Under the pieces are notes generated by a model, which was not told the DNA's origin, made no database searches, and saw only the letters and a list, made by a program, of their open reading frames with translations. Shown here piece after piece: positions 45,538-56,989 of a DNA stretch of 64,000 bases. The stretch comes from Maratus speciosus (Eukaryota > Arthropoda > Arachnida > Araneae > Salticidae): the NCBI GenBank assembly GCA_963932465.1, contig OZ010786.1:535373073-535437072 (forward strand). The letters are read 5' to 3'. The position numbers and the translations under genes are program-made. Numbering within the stretch: the first letter of the stretch is position 1; each line of letters begins with the position of its first letter.

Positions 45538-45868
45538 AAGCTCTGATAAAAATATGCGTCACTTCAAGTTACATTTTATAAAAATGGTTATCTTTATTTC
45601 TAATGATTTATTGCTCTTAATTTATTCTTGAATATATAGTATTTAAATTTAAAGTTAAAATTTTTTTGACCGTCTTATTGTAATCCTTTAATATAAAAAT
45701 GTGAAGTATAATGTACATAAAAATGTAATATAGTTAAAAATTATTTTAAACTTGATATTATTGAAAAAAGCTTAAAATTCGTAATCTATGTGGCTTTGTA
45801 TATTTCACATTTTATGCTTTATAAAATTCCTTTTTTATTAATTACATTTTTTATGAATTAGCAGTAAA

Positions 45869-46136
45869 ACTTAAATTTTCTTATACCCATATTTCAGGCA
45901 TTATAGTAGCCATCAGTATTTCTGTTTTTGTAGAGTGATTTTGTTTTTAAGAAAAGTAAAGAAATGTAAATTATAATTTTCAATTTTAATATGTACAAAA
46001 CGAAAGATAAAAGATTTTTTAAAATGAAAATTAAGTGTCATGAATCTTTATATATTATTGTTAAACAAATGTGGTAAAAGTGTCTATACTGATGGCTACT
46101 ATAATGCCTGAAATATGGGTATAAGAAAATTTAAGT
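45869..46136. mobile_element. Foldback MITE with perfect 51-bp arms
   Basis: 45869-45919 and 46086-46136 are exact reverse complements over 51 bp ('ttcttatacccatatttcag' and 'gcattatagtagccatcagt' within the left arm), separated by 166 bp of AT-rich loop. The perfect arms mean a recent insertion, or one kept homogeneous by conversion. 'agcagtaaaactt' occurs beside the left arm and again at about 46190. Confidence 0.8.
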
Positions 46137-47220
46137 GTAATATGGGCATTAAATGAGACAGGAATTACTGTCAAAAACACTGGCTAAATAGCAGTAAAAC
46201 TTTTACAATCTACGGATTAATATTTGTGTAGAGAAAAATTATGTAAATCATTATTTTGTTTTTGAAGAAATGATATTTATCTTTAGTATTTTTCGTAATA
46301 TTTTACATTCATATATTTTTTTTTATATTTCCGTAATGGATTTCTACACATTATTTTGTAAGAAAAAATAATATCTGGCTACATTTATTTACATCAAGTA
46401 ACACAAAGGCGCGTTGTAATAAAATAAGTATTCTTGTTCAAGAAATAAATGGCTTCGAAACTTACATTCAGTATTTTTTTTTAACTGTCTCTATATCAGT
46501 TGACTGATTTGAATTTACGTAATAATCGCCACATATATGTGTGATGAAAATATGCAATTTTTATTTTTTTTCCAATTACAAAATTGATGATGTAGTTCAT
46601 TTGGGCGACAATTTTTTATAAAATTTACATACATTTAACTTAAAATTATTTAATTCTTCTTTATTTATTTATATCTTCTTTATTCTTCTACTTAAATTTG
46701 TAAGATTTGAAAGACAAGAAACGTCCAACCGCTGCCATGAAATCCTTCAAAAACGAGAAAAAAAGTGGACTTTAAAAAAGGCAAATTTTTTTCTTCCCAG
46801 AAATCCCATATTACAAAGATAACTTTCTAGTTATGTTTAAAAGTATATATACTATGAAATAGTACTAAATATATTTAAAACGTGTTCTTAAAGACTTTAA
46901 TTCAACAAAACAAAATTATGTGAATATTTAATCGCTATTATTATTTTTCTTTTACGAATTGATTTTTATTTAGTATTTATGTGTAAACTTTAGACAAGAG
47001 GCCATCAATATTTTATGAACTTTCTAATTATTGATTTATATAAATGTTACATACATTTAATGTGTGACAGTGCATTGAGTTGCAATTTAAAAAATATATA
47101 TATATTTTTTTATGTTAAATTGATATACATTAGGTCGATAATTTGTAAAAAGAAAAAAAAATCAGAAACTGTCTCACAGTGTCTACAGAAAACCGATTTA
47201 GAAAATTTTAATTCTACTTT
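46137..47220. other. AT-rich stretch without recognisable features
   Basis: No ORF of note, no structured element. Confidence 0.4.
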
Positions 47221-47222
47221 TA

Positions 47223-47353
47223 CGAGGGTGGTTCAATAATTATTGTCCGGAGTGCGTATAAAATATTTGTAATGCGATGGTTGATGTGGAATATGGAATC
47301 CTAATGACTTAGATGCTTAAATGCTCAATTTCAAACTGTAGTTGCTATATTAA

Positions 47354-47389
<36 letters not shown>

Positions 47390-47573
47390 TTGAGAGAGGT
47401 CGTACCTAGCTTGAAAGGGGTGGGGTTTGGTGGGGGTGTCAGTGAATGAGACGTGGCTACAGGCACTTAGACAGGAGATCATAGTGATGTAGTCACGTCT
47501 CATTCACTGTCAGAAATCTATCACAGAACTGCTTCAGGTACACACTCGGACAATAGTTATTGAACCACCCTCG
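47223..47573. mobile_element. Mariner-type MITE, 351 bp, internally deleted
   Basis: The inverted ends CGAGGGTGGTTCAATAATTA and 'tagttattgaaccaccctcg' adjoin TA on both sides (47221-47222 and 47574-47575). The ends resemble those of mariner-type elements. Inside are a 43-nt poly(T) run (47356-47398), a G-rich segment and a second palindrome ('gtcagtgaatgagacgtg' near 47440 against 'cacgtctcattcactg' near 47495). Confidence 0.85.
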
Positions 47574-47575
47574 TA

Positions 47576-48950
47576 GTCTACTAAGCTCTTTGAATAAAAT
47601 GACAGATATAACGCCTAACAAAAATTACTCATTTTTAATTCCTTATGAGAAAGTGAAATAACTGACTAATAAGATATTTCATTTTATATTGTCCATAGAA
47701 AACTCTACTGAAGCCCTCCTAAAACTCAAAAAGCACAGTTGGATTATAGTGACATACAAACATAAGCGGCAAATATCTCTGTAGTGTTTTCATTTTAAAT
47801 TTTAGATATTTTAAACATTATACACTTAAACATTAAACATTAAACACTAAACATTTTAAAAGATAAATAACAAATATAATGCTATTGTCTCTTACTGCAA
47901 TCTCCATCAATATCATAAAGGTAATATACATAAAATTTATTAAAAAATATACTAAGTATGTAAGTGGAAAAAATTACTCAAATACACAGGCGTCGTATCC
48001 ACTATGTCGTTTGTGATTTACGAATAAAAATTATGAAGGAAAGATGAAAAAATTGTAAACTTCAACTTTAAACGTTACATGTTCAGAAAAGAGAGATATA
48101 AAAAATAGGCACGATTAATTTTTTATAAACAATATGTAGAGGTAAGCAAGTTTCTATACAACGATAAAAATATAACAACAAGATTCAAATGCTGTTTTTT
48201 ATTACTTTAATTTTAAGTTTGAATAATAATTTTATATCTTAACCTTTTTTCACTGTATATCTATTACGCAAGTAGTGACTTAGTGGTGACTTTTTTATTC
48301 TTTCACAACACAATTTATGAAGGAAAGTAAAAAATTGGAAACCTCAACATTAAATGCTAAAGGTTAAAAGAAAAGAAATAAAAAAAATAGATACGATATT
48401 ATAAACAATGTGTGAATGTAAGCAAAGGAAAAAAAGATTTTTTCTCAAATGCATCTCGTAAAAAAGTTTTTATAAAAAGTTAAAAATATAACAACAAGGG
48501 GTAAATCATGTGTTTTACTTATTTTATTTATTTATTTATTTATTTTTTTTTTTTTTTGAATGATAATTTTATTTTTTCGCTTTTATATGTTTCATTTGCA
48601 TTAATAGATGCGATTTATTTTATATTAATCTTCGATTTTGTTCGTGCATTTTAGCATTTAAATGTTATCATTGTTGCAGTTTTACAGCAATTTGGCATAT
48701 TTTGGCGCATAGTGACATTCATTGTTGTTTCAACTCATATACAATTGTACTATTTTCGCAGGTTATTTTGATATTTATCACAAGGGGCCAGCTAACCAAA
48801 AAGTGCCTTAACATTAGTGTATTAATTTATAATTAATTTCTAAAACTATTAAAATGTTATATTGTCATCAGAAAGACCTGCGAAAATATATTTTATAAAT
48901 CGATCATATCAGAAATTAAGTGAAAATTATAATACCGAATTCATCTTTAC
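47576..48950. other. AT-rich stretch with short direct repeats
   Basis: A segment near 48010-48190 ('gaaggaaagatgaaaaaatt', 'aaaatataacaacaaga') recurs diverged near 48318-48500, offset about 305 bp. (TTTA)n lies near 48520-48545. No gene. Confidence 0.45.
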
Positions 48951-48954
48951 ATGA

Positions 48955-49411
48955 AACAAGTCGGAAATTGCACGCCAAACGTGGGAAATGAGGTACGTTA
49001 GTACTATAACGAGTTTTATAAATATTCAGACCTTGGTGCAATAGCAGTTGCACTCTTACGCAAAAATGCATGGATACAAAATTTATTACGATTGCATTTA
49101 TTGAATTCAGTAATGCAAAAGACTCCACCTTAAATACTACATCATCACCATGGAAACCTAGAGTCATTAACTTTCATGGGACATCGATGAATTAATTATG
49201 TATGGTAGGATTTAATAGAATAGAAAAAAAATTTTGTTAATTCCTTTTTAATATTTGATTCGATTTTCATAAAATTTTAAATGACAAAATTCTGTACAGA
49301 TTATATATATTAAATTTGAAATTATTCGGTTGGGTAGTTTATGCGCTTCTATATGCGGACAGACAGACAGACGGGCCAGACGACGACTACACGCTATATA
49401 ATTTCGAACGA
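48955..49411 (+). repeat. GACA-tailed interspersed repeat, copy D
   Basis: 'aacaagtcggaaattgcac', 'gagttttataaatattcag', 'gcactcttacgcaaaaatgc' and 'ttattcggttgggtagttta', ending in 'cggacagacagacagacg' and 'tatataatttcgaacgaccc'. It is the most complete copy and lacks the MITE that interrupts the 14153 copy. Confidence 0.75.
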
Positions 49412-50240
49412 CCCTGAAAACGAGGTAGAAATTAATGAAAGATTGTAAAAATCCTCTGGATATGAATTTCTTTTAATTTGAATATTAAAGCGATACAATC
49501 CAAACACATATGTAAACACTTGATATTTAAATTTTAAAACCAGTTTAGTTTTTAGCTATATATTAAATTTAATTTTTAATTCAGTTTTCCTTATTGGAAA
49601 ATTCGTGTCATATACGAGAAATGAACTTTCAATAACTGAATTGTTATCCTTATTGTTTAAATTATTGAACTTTAATTCTTATAAAACAGATTTTAAGTAT
49701 TTTTTTTTTTTAAGTAATGCTTTTTAAAATTACTTTCCGAAACAAAATTTTTAAACAATTTGGCATCTCTGAAAGTACTGATTAAATACGAAAATTAATT
49801 TTCAATAATACATTTTTATAAAATTTTATGTTGTAAGGAATATTTAAATTCTAAAAAATAGAATGAAATATCACAATGTTCTTATAAACTTATATTAATG
49901 CATTATGTATATTTTATTTCCAGAATTTCAAATAAGCAAAACAGCAGACACATAAACACACATTAAAAGAATAAAAACTAAACAATAATAAAAACTAAAA
50001 TGATAACAATAATGATAATGAACAGGAATAGTTTTTGTTTTTCCTAACAAAACCAGCATGTGTATATATATATAATAATTTCGTATTTAAGCTAATCTAA
50101 AATAAAATGTTTCGCTATAAACTATTACAGCAGTTATTCAAATAAACATAATAATTTCTTTGGGAATTTTATACACATTAAAATATATTTAATGCAACAT
50201 ATCTAAAAAAAAAAAAAATGTTTTGGGATAAATTTTTTGG
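49412..50240. other. AT-rich stretch without recognisable features
   Basis: No ORF of note, only short simple repeats. Confidence 0.4.
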
Positions 50241-51959
50241 TGAACACAAAAATGTAAATTTTTGAAAAAAGAACAGTGAATATTATTTTTATCGAATTTG
50301 ATTAAAATAAATTACATGTCTCTTCAAAAAAAATATATGTGCTGTTGATTAATAACCATGAAGAATTTACTACTTAAGATTAAAGATACAGTTTCCATTC
50401 ATATTATTATTATTATTATTATTTTTTTTTTAGAATAGCTTTTTAAAACCGATAAGTTAATTATAACAAGAAATTATGAATAAATTAATTCTCTGCCTTT
50501 TTTAAAGAAAATTTCAAAAAGATGTTTTGGAATTTCTACGAAATGTGTGCCTTTTTTTAAACAATTAGTTTGAAGCAGGAACTACATTATCGCATTATTT
50601 AATAAATTTTTATGGTGATTTATTTATTTGTTTTATAATTTTCGTCATTTCAGAAAACTCTTCTTTATTCACAATGAAGAGCAAAATGAAGATTCATAAT
50701 GGAGATTCAAAATTATATACACCGCATCAACATTATATAAATTTTAAAATAAATTAACATTCAATTTTTGAGGAATTTTTAGTGCTGTATAGGAGTATAG
50801 ATATAAATATTACATAACACTATATGATAAATATACAATACATAAATGTATTTGTTTAAATATTTTTAAAATGAACATTAAATATTATTTTTATCGATTT
50901 TAATTCAAATAAATTACATAAGGGGACAGTAGACATTAAAAAACAAATATTTCACTTTTCAATGGATTCATTTGAATATTGAAAGACCTTTTTAATGGCA
51001 AGCTTAAATAGTTATATACAAATTTTGGTGATAAAATAAAAAAAATTAAATTGTTCACTATTTAAATTTTTAAAATAATGAATAATTGTCGTATTTCAAA
51101 ATGTCTCATGAACATTTTATATATTACAATAGAAGTCGGAATGAATTCTAAAAATTTGTTGAATGTATAAGCAGAATTTTTTTTAAATTTATAATTATGC
51201 TTTATTTATTTTTTTGTTTTTTGTTTTTTCTAAAAATGTACCTATACAGGGTGTCCACTCTCAAAGGTGTCTAGTGTCTAATTCCTAAACCGTTAGTCAT
51301 AGACATATATAGTTCCAATTACAAAAATGTTTTGAATGAGGTAAAGAAATATTTTAAAAGCGATTTGAGTCAATAAAAGCATTACGAAATTAAAATTTTT
51401 ATACGGTCCCCGGTCCTGTAAGTTATATTTAGTAAAATTTGCCTGTTACTTAGTCAAGTAAGATAAAAAAAGCCCCGTTATTCTATGATTAAAATTGACC
51501 GAGTAATAGCTGTTTAAAGTTGGGCCATACTTTTTATCGCAAATTAGGGGTCATTCACAAATTTAGTTGAAATAAAATTTTGTCTGGTATATTAAAAAAT
51601 GGTTGAGAGTAAAATTAACATTGCAATATAAATTTGATATCTTTAATCACTTTGACATATTAATGCAAAATATACAATTTGTAATAAACATATAACAAGA
51701 AAAAAAAACAGAATTTTTGTTAAATAAAATGATGAGAATTAACAGCCTAAATTAATAACAAAATGATACCTATTTTAAAATGTTATTAAATTACACTAGC
51801 CTGCAAAAGATGGGTTATGTCATGTTTTTGAAATTTTGATAATTGATTCTTATGTATTTTGCACCGCTGAGTCCTAACTTTATTTTCGTTTTTTGCCATC
51901 ACGTACAGTTTTTTTTTTTTTTTTGAAATCTTAAATTTAAAGTTAAAGCAAGTAAATAT

Positions 51960-52522
51960 TAAATTTAAAAATAGAAAAAAACGACTGCCGAACTAACTAA
52001 TAATTTCTCATCAATGTGAAACTATTTTTTTTATTATTACTTACCTATTTTTTTATTTACTTGTTATTGATGACTTGTTATTGCTTACCTATTTTTTTTA
52101 TTTAATAGTATTGGTGACTTTAAGTTGTGTTTAATTGTTAGTTCCTATCTATAAACACTGTTTTGATGAGGCCTATAAATGTCTAGGAAGGTTAGAGTTG
52201 CATTAAAGCTAGAGATTTCAGGTTTTGTAATATTTAAACGTAGCTTCTGGCTGTAAAATAGTCAATGAAACATCGTCTTCAATTTGAAAAACCTATCCAA
52301 TAACATGCCACTCAATATGGTGCGCAATTTTTTTTTTTTTTGTCTGTGCCGCCATTTTGTATTTTACGGCCGCCAAAAAAATAAACATAACCTAGAACCA
52401 TCGGACGTTTAAGACGAATAATATAGAGAGCTCTTTCATTAAAATCCGTCCAGCCGTTCGGATGTTTCAAGGGTATAAAAAAATCCACATACCCATAAGC
52501 CTTCTTGGCAGTCGGGTAAAAA
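51960..52522 (-). repeat. Interspersed repeat, inverse copy of 36735-37300
   Basis: The minus strand starts 'tttacccgactgccaagaag' and follows the 36735 copy throughout. It sits between two direct copies of a 'tgataattgatttttatg'-type segment (51838 and 52572), so it may have inserted with or duplicated its flank. Confidence 0.75.
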
Positions 52523-52638
52523 GAAAAACATAGCGTAGATTTGATACTAAAATATATGTGATTGGTATGTTTTTAACTCCTGATAATTGATTTTTATGCA
52601 TTTTTTTTACGCTGAATCCGAAAATGAGCTTCATTTTT

Positions 52639-53574
52639 ACTTTCTTCTATCTTCAATAGAAGAAAGTATTGTAATCGAAATTTTTTTCGACTTTCGATTT
52701 TGGACGGATTTACACGTCTTTGGAGTCAGAGATTAAAAAAAAACACATCTAAAAATTGTCTGTCTGTCCGTATGTCCGTATGTCCGTGTGTCCGTATGTC
52801 GCAATTGTACCATCAAAAGGTTTATAAAGTTATACATAGAATTGAACCATTTTTTTTTTAAGTTTTTAGTTATGGCAAGCAGGTCCTCCCTTAATTTAGA
52901 AAAAAATATGTCGGTAGGGAGCGCTGTAATAGCGAATTTTGTGGAATTTTTGTGGCATTTTGAATATCGTACCATCGAAAAGAGTATTAAGTTATGCATA
53001 GAATTGAACCAATTTTTCTTAAGTTTTTGGCTATGGCAATCAGGTCATTTCTTAATATTTGAAAAATCCGGAGGTACGGGGCGCTGTAAGCAATTTTTGT
53101 CAGCTGTTTGTGCCGTTTTGAATATTTTACCATCGAAAAGTGTATGAAGTTATGCATAGAATTGAACAAAATGTTTTGTGTATGTTTTTGGCCATGGCAA
53201 GAAGGTCCCCCCTGAATTTGGAAATATTCAGCTAAAAGGGGGCATTATAATAGCTGTTTTTGAGTAATTTTCTTAATTTTCTGTAATTCTATTATGCACC
53301 GGCGGCTGGTGAATCGACAATAAATTCCCATCCTGATAAGCCGACTATGCACGAACAGTTGATGTACAACAGAATGATGAAAAACTATTGATTTTAATAA
53401 ATATCATGATCGAGATTAACTCGTTTTTACTCCGATTAATTGACTGAAGAAGAATTTAAGATGAAAGTCAAAGTTGATATAGTATTGAACTAATAAAAAT
53501 GAAATATTGACATTGGTAACAACATTTTGAAATATTAAAATATATGAGATAGGGGAGAGTTTTGGGATTGGCAC
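52639..53574 (-). mobile_element. Helentron-like satellite-carrying element, short copy
   Basis: One end carries the hairpin 'actttcttctat' / 'atagaagaaagt' with a short 'cttca' loop. Then comes a (GTCT/GTCC)n patch, then three monomers of a 158-162 bp satellite (52801-53290), then a unique block ('gcaccggcggctggtgaatc'). The other end is 'gagatagggg' and 'gagttttgggattggcaca', a decayed inverse of the hairpin arm. Central satellites, subterminal inverted repeats and an end hairpin match the plan of Helentron-associated (DINE-like) elements. No Rep-helicase ORF is present. The strand given puts the hairpin at the 3' end. Confidence 0.55.
52801..53290. repeat. Three monomers of the 152-162 bp satellite
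   Basis: Monomer anchor 'gcatagaattgaacc' lies at about 52835, 52997 and 53155. Each monomer holds 'ggctatggcaagcaggtc', 'ggtaggg.gcgctgtaatagc' and 'gaatattgtaccatcgaaaa'-type segments. Confidence 0.85.
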
Positions 53575-54580
53575 ACAAATAGTTAACGTTCAGGTCACGA
53601 TTTTCTCAAATTCTAAATTTCAAAGTTAAAAAGTTCATAGTTAAAATTGATCCTCTTCCCCCACCTCATTGGACCTCTCAGCTGTTTATCTGTAAGAATC
53701 CCACTATAAGCCGAAAAATTGAATAAATTATTGAATTAAATCAAATTGAATTAAATAAAAAAAATTGCATCTGTTTTAAAGTATCAGATTTTCGTTATAT
53801 TTTAATTCTGACATTTACGATTTACAAAAACGTGATGGTTAAAAATTAAAGTAACTTTCGGATTCAGTGCTAAAATGTACATAAAAATCAATTATCAAAA
53901 GTAAAAAAAAATCACAGCCATCTCCTCTATTTTATCGTATCCAATCTTTGTTATTTCGTAACTTTGACAGTTTAAGATTTGCGAGAAATACTGATATGAT
54001 GGTTAAAAATTAAGGAAATTTTCGAATTCAGTGTTAAAAAATACATAACAGTTAAAAACCACAGGCACCGCAGGCTTGGGTTATCTAATCTAAATCTTTT
54101 TCTTAAACTTCTTCGCCGTAATATATCCGATTTTTTTTGTGTTCTACTGTAAAATAAGTATAAATGGTAACCACCGAAAATCATAATAATATTAGATTGT
54201 CATAAATGTATGGAAAATTTTATCTCGATCGAATATTTGAAACGGAGTTAAAGTTCGAGTACAAAATTTGAACTGGAAAAACGTACATACGATCATTGAA
54301 GTAACATAAAAAATTATAAAAAAACATGCATTTTGTTAAACGAAATCATGAAAAGAAACAGTCTCAAATCCTTACAAAATAAAACATTTGTTAAAATACA
54401 GATATTTTAGACAATCTGAAACTTAGAAAAAGTTAACTCAGTCTTAATTCTAGTACGATTTTTTTCAAAGTGCAGATACACATGAAATAAGTTCTTCGAT
54501 TACTTTCAGCACTTTGTATATGTCCTCTCAAAGCATCGTCGAACTCATGTGTGTTCCAATTAAAAAAAAGTGGCATAAAT
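53575..54580. other. Interior of the 51247-54879 element
   Basis: A 'gatggttaaaaattaa' segment occurs at 53833 and 53997 (offset 164 bp). Its surroundings match 51838-51910 and 52565-52638 in reverse complement. No coding region. Confidence 0.5.
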
Positions 54581-55635
54581 CATGCATTTTTAAAGTTTCA
54601 TAACCAGGTCAGTTTTAGTGTTATTTTTACGGGACTTTTTTTGGTCTTACTTCTCAGTGTAATAGGAAAATTTTACTACATATAATATATAGGACTTTGG
54701 GGGGGGGGGGGCATATAAAAATCTAAATTTCTTAATTTTTAAGAAATAATTTTATTATCCCAAACCGCTTTTAAAATATTTCTTTAGCCCATTTAAACCA
54801 TTTTTGTAATTGGAAATATATGGCTATGACTAACGGTATAGGAATTAGCGTTTGGATACCATTGAGATTGGACACCCTGTATATTTTATATGCATATAAA
54901 TGTCAACCCTAAAATATCCCAGAAATGCAACTTTTTATGCAAACTTTTGTTTAGTATCGCTATAAAATATACAATATAAATTTTTAAATAATCTGCTAAC
55001 TAGGAATGCGCATGAACGTTTCAAAAGTTAGAAATATGCGAAATTTTCAATTTTGAGAATTGAGCATTTTAAGTAAAAAAATCTATATAAATATATGCAG
55101 TTTTTACATAAATAAAAGCTTATATCTCTGCCAAGACGCAACAAAATTGAATAATGCTCTAAAAAGAAAAAAAATTACCTTTTAGTTGAATTTCATGATT
55201 TTGGATGTCCACTGTCCACTTAAAAAAATCTCTTTGCTTTTGATTGGTAGCCATGAAGAATTTACTTCTTAAGATTAAGGGTAAATTTGTCATTCATATT
55301 TTTACTATTTTTCTTCTTAGAATAGCTTTTTTAAACTAATAAGTTAATTATAGCAAGAAATTATGAATAAATATATTCTTTACATTTTTCTTAAGAAATT
55401 TTTCAAAAAGAAGTTTGGAATTTTTACAGAATGTACGCCTTTTTTTAAGCAATTTGTTTCAAGCAGGAACTGCGTTATCGCATAATTTTGACGCGTATCA
55501 ATATAATTTTTATGGTGTTTATTACCATCGTTTATAATTTTCGTCATTGAAAAAAGCTCTTCTTTATGCATAAGATTATATAAATTTTTAAATAATTTAA
55601 TCCCCCCTTTTTGACGAATTATTAGTCTTGTAAAG

Positions 55636-56874
55636 AAGGGTCCCAAACTGGAAATGATGATAAAAACGGGAAAAATGGGTCGATTTATTTGCGGTTTTCG
55701 CTAAAATCATTCTTTAAATTAGTATTTTCTTAAAAAAAAAAGTTTTAAAGAGAAAGTTATAAAAATGCCGGTAGAGGGCGCTCTAGACTTTGGAGTAAGC
55801 AACAACTATTTTTTTTTTTTAACGTTATTTTTTGTATCTCATTACATGCTTTCAAAAGATTAGACTTAAACTTAAATTTTGACCTCAAAATCTGAATCGT
55901 TGGGAGTGGTTAAGTAGCACAAACTGAACTGTGTTCAGGAGTTAAAATTTCAAATGATTATAAAAAACGGAAAAATTAGTCGATTCGTTTGCGGTTTTCA
56001 CTAAAACTATTCTTTATGTCAGTATTGTCTTCAAAAATAAATTTTAAAGATAAAGTAAAAGAAATACCGATAGAGGGCGCTTTAGACTTTGGAGTAACGA
56101 ACAACTATTTTTACCGTTATTTTTCGTATCTCATTACGTGGTTTCAAAAGTTTAGACTTAAATTTTGAGCTCAAAATCTGAATCGTTGGGAGTGGTTAAG
56201 TAGTGCAAACTGAATTGTGTCCATGTGTTGAAATTTGAACCCCCCTCCTGAACACAGTTCAATATACGCTACTTAACCATTCCCAATGATTCAGATTTTG
56301 AGCTCAAAATTTAATTTTAAGTCTAAACTTTTGAAAGCATGTTGTGAGATGCAAAAAATAAGGGTAAAAAATAGTTGTTCGTTACTCCAAAGTCTAAAGC
56401 GCCGTCTATAGGTATTTTTATAACTTTATCTTTAAAATTTATTTTCGAGACAATACTGACATAAAGAATAGAAAGAAACCGCAAACGAATCGACATACTT
56501 TTCCGTTTTTTATAATCATTTTAAATTTTAACTCCTGAACACAGTTCAGTTTGCGCTACTTAACCACTCCCAACGATTCAGATTTTGAGCTCAAAATTTA
56601 AGTTAAAGTGTAAGCTTTTGAAAGCATGTAATGATATACAAAAAATAATGGTAAAAAATAGTTGTTGGTTACTCCAAAGTCGAAAGCGCCCTCTATCGGC
56701 ATTTTTTGAACTGTATCTTTAAAATTTATTTTCAAGAATAGACTGACATAAAGAATAGTTTTAGTGAAAACCGCAAAAGAATCGACCAATTTTTCCGTAT
56801 TTTATAATCATTTGAAATTTTGGACCCTAAACTTTAAAGGCGCCTGTCTCCTACGGAATACGTTTGGGACCCTT
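55636..56874. mobile_element. Doubled foldback: two direct copies facing two inverted copies
   Basis: AAGGGTCCCAAAC (55636-55648) and GTTTGGGACCCTT (56862-56874) are exact inverted ends. Inside, a roughly 290-300 bp segment ('gcggttttc', 'gagggcgctctagactttgg', 'gaatcgttgggagtggttaa') occurs twice in direct orientation (anchors 55792 and 56091), then twice inverted (anchors 56382 and 56669). The symmetry centre is near 56237. No ORF. The sequence just to the right (56875-56956) ends in 'agggacaccctg' and TA, a right-hand CAGGGTGTCCC terminus with no left partner. Confidence 0.75.
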
Positions 56875-56989
56875 GGTTTCCTATTTACTATTACTCGTCT
56901 TGATGTGTTCTATCACCCCCTAGCGTATGTACCATGAGTTTAGGGACACCCTGTATATATATATTAAAACAATGTATAATAACTATATA

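Larger units (their letters stand above)
51247..54879. mobile_element. TA-flanked element with CAGGGTGTCC termini
   Basis: The left CAGGGTGTCCACTCTCAAAG and right 'attgagattggacaccctg' are inverted, with TA at 51245-51246 and 54880-54881. The arms stay complementary for about 300 bp ('ccgttagtcatagacatata' against 'atatggctatgactaacgg', 'aaagaaatattttaaaagcg' against 'cgcttttaaaatatttcttt'). A second inverted pair lies inside: 'tgataattgattcttatgta' near 51838 against 'tacataaaaatcaattatca' near 53878. No transposase is seen. Confidence 0.75.
50921..55220. mobile_element. TA-flanked element with AGGGGACAGTAGACAT termini (outer shell)
   Basis: The left AGGGGACAGTAGACAT and right 'atgtccactgtccact' are inverted, with TA at 50919-50920 and 55221-55222. 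Of its 4300 bp, 3633 are a second element (51247-54879), so the element itself is about 660 bp. The uninterrupted target sequence is approximated by copy 1 of the 604-bp duplication near 50318. Confidence 0.7.
50240..55635. repeat. 604-bp tandem duplication, second copy split by a 4.3-kb insertion
   Basis: Copy 1 runs from about 50240 to 50845 and copy 2 from about 50845 to 50920 plus 55221-55635. Anchors include 'attatttttatcga' at 50282 and 50886, 'accatgaagaatttact' at about 50358 and 55252, 'ttaagcaatttgtttcaagc'-type sequence at about 50562 and 55446, and 'ataattttcgtcatt' at about 50635 and 55536. Rejoining copy 2 across the insertion restores the order of copy 1. Confidence 0.75.
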
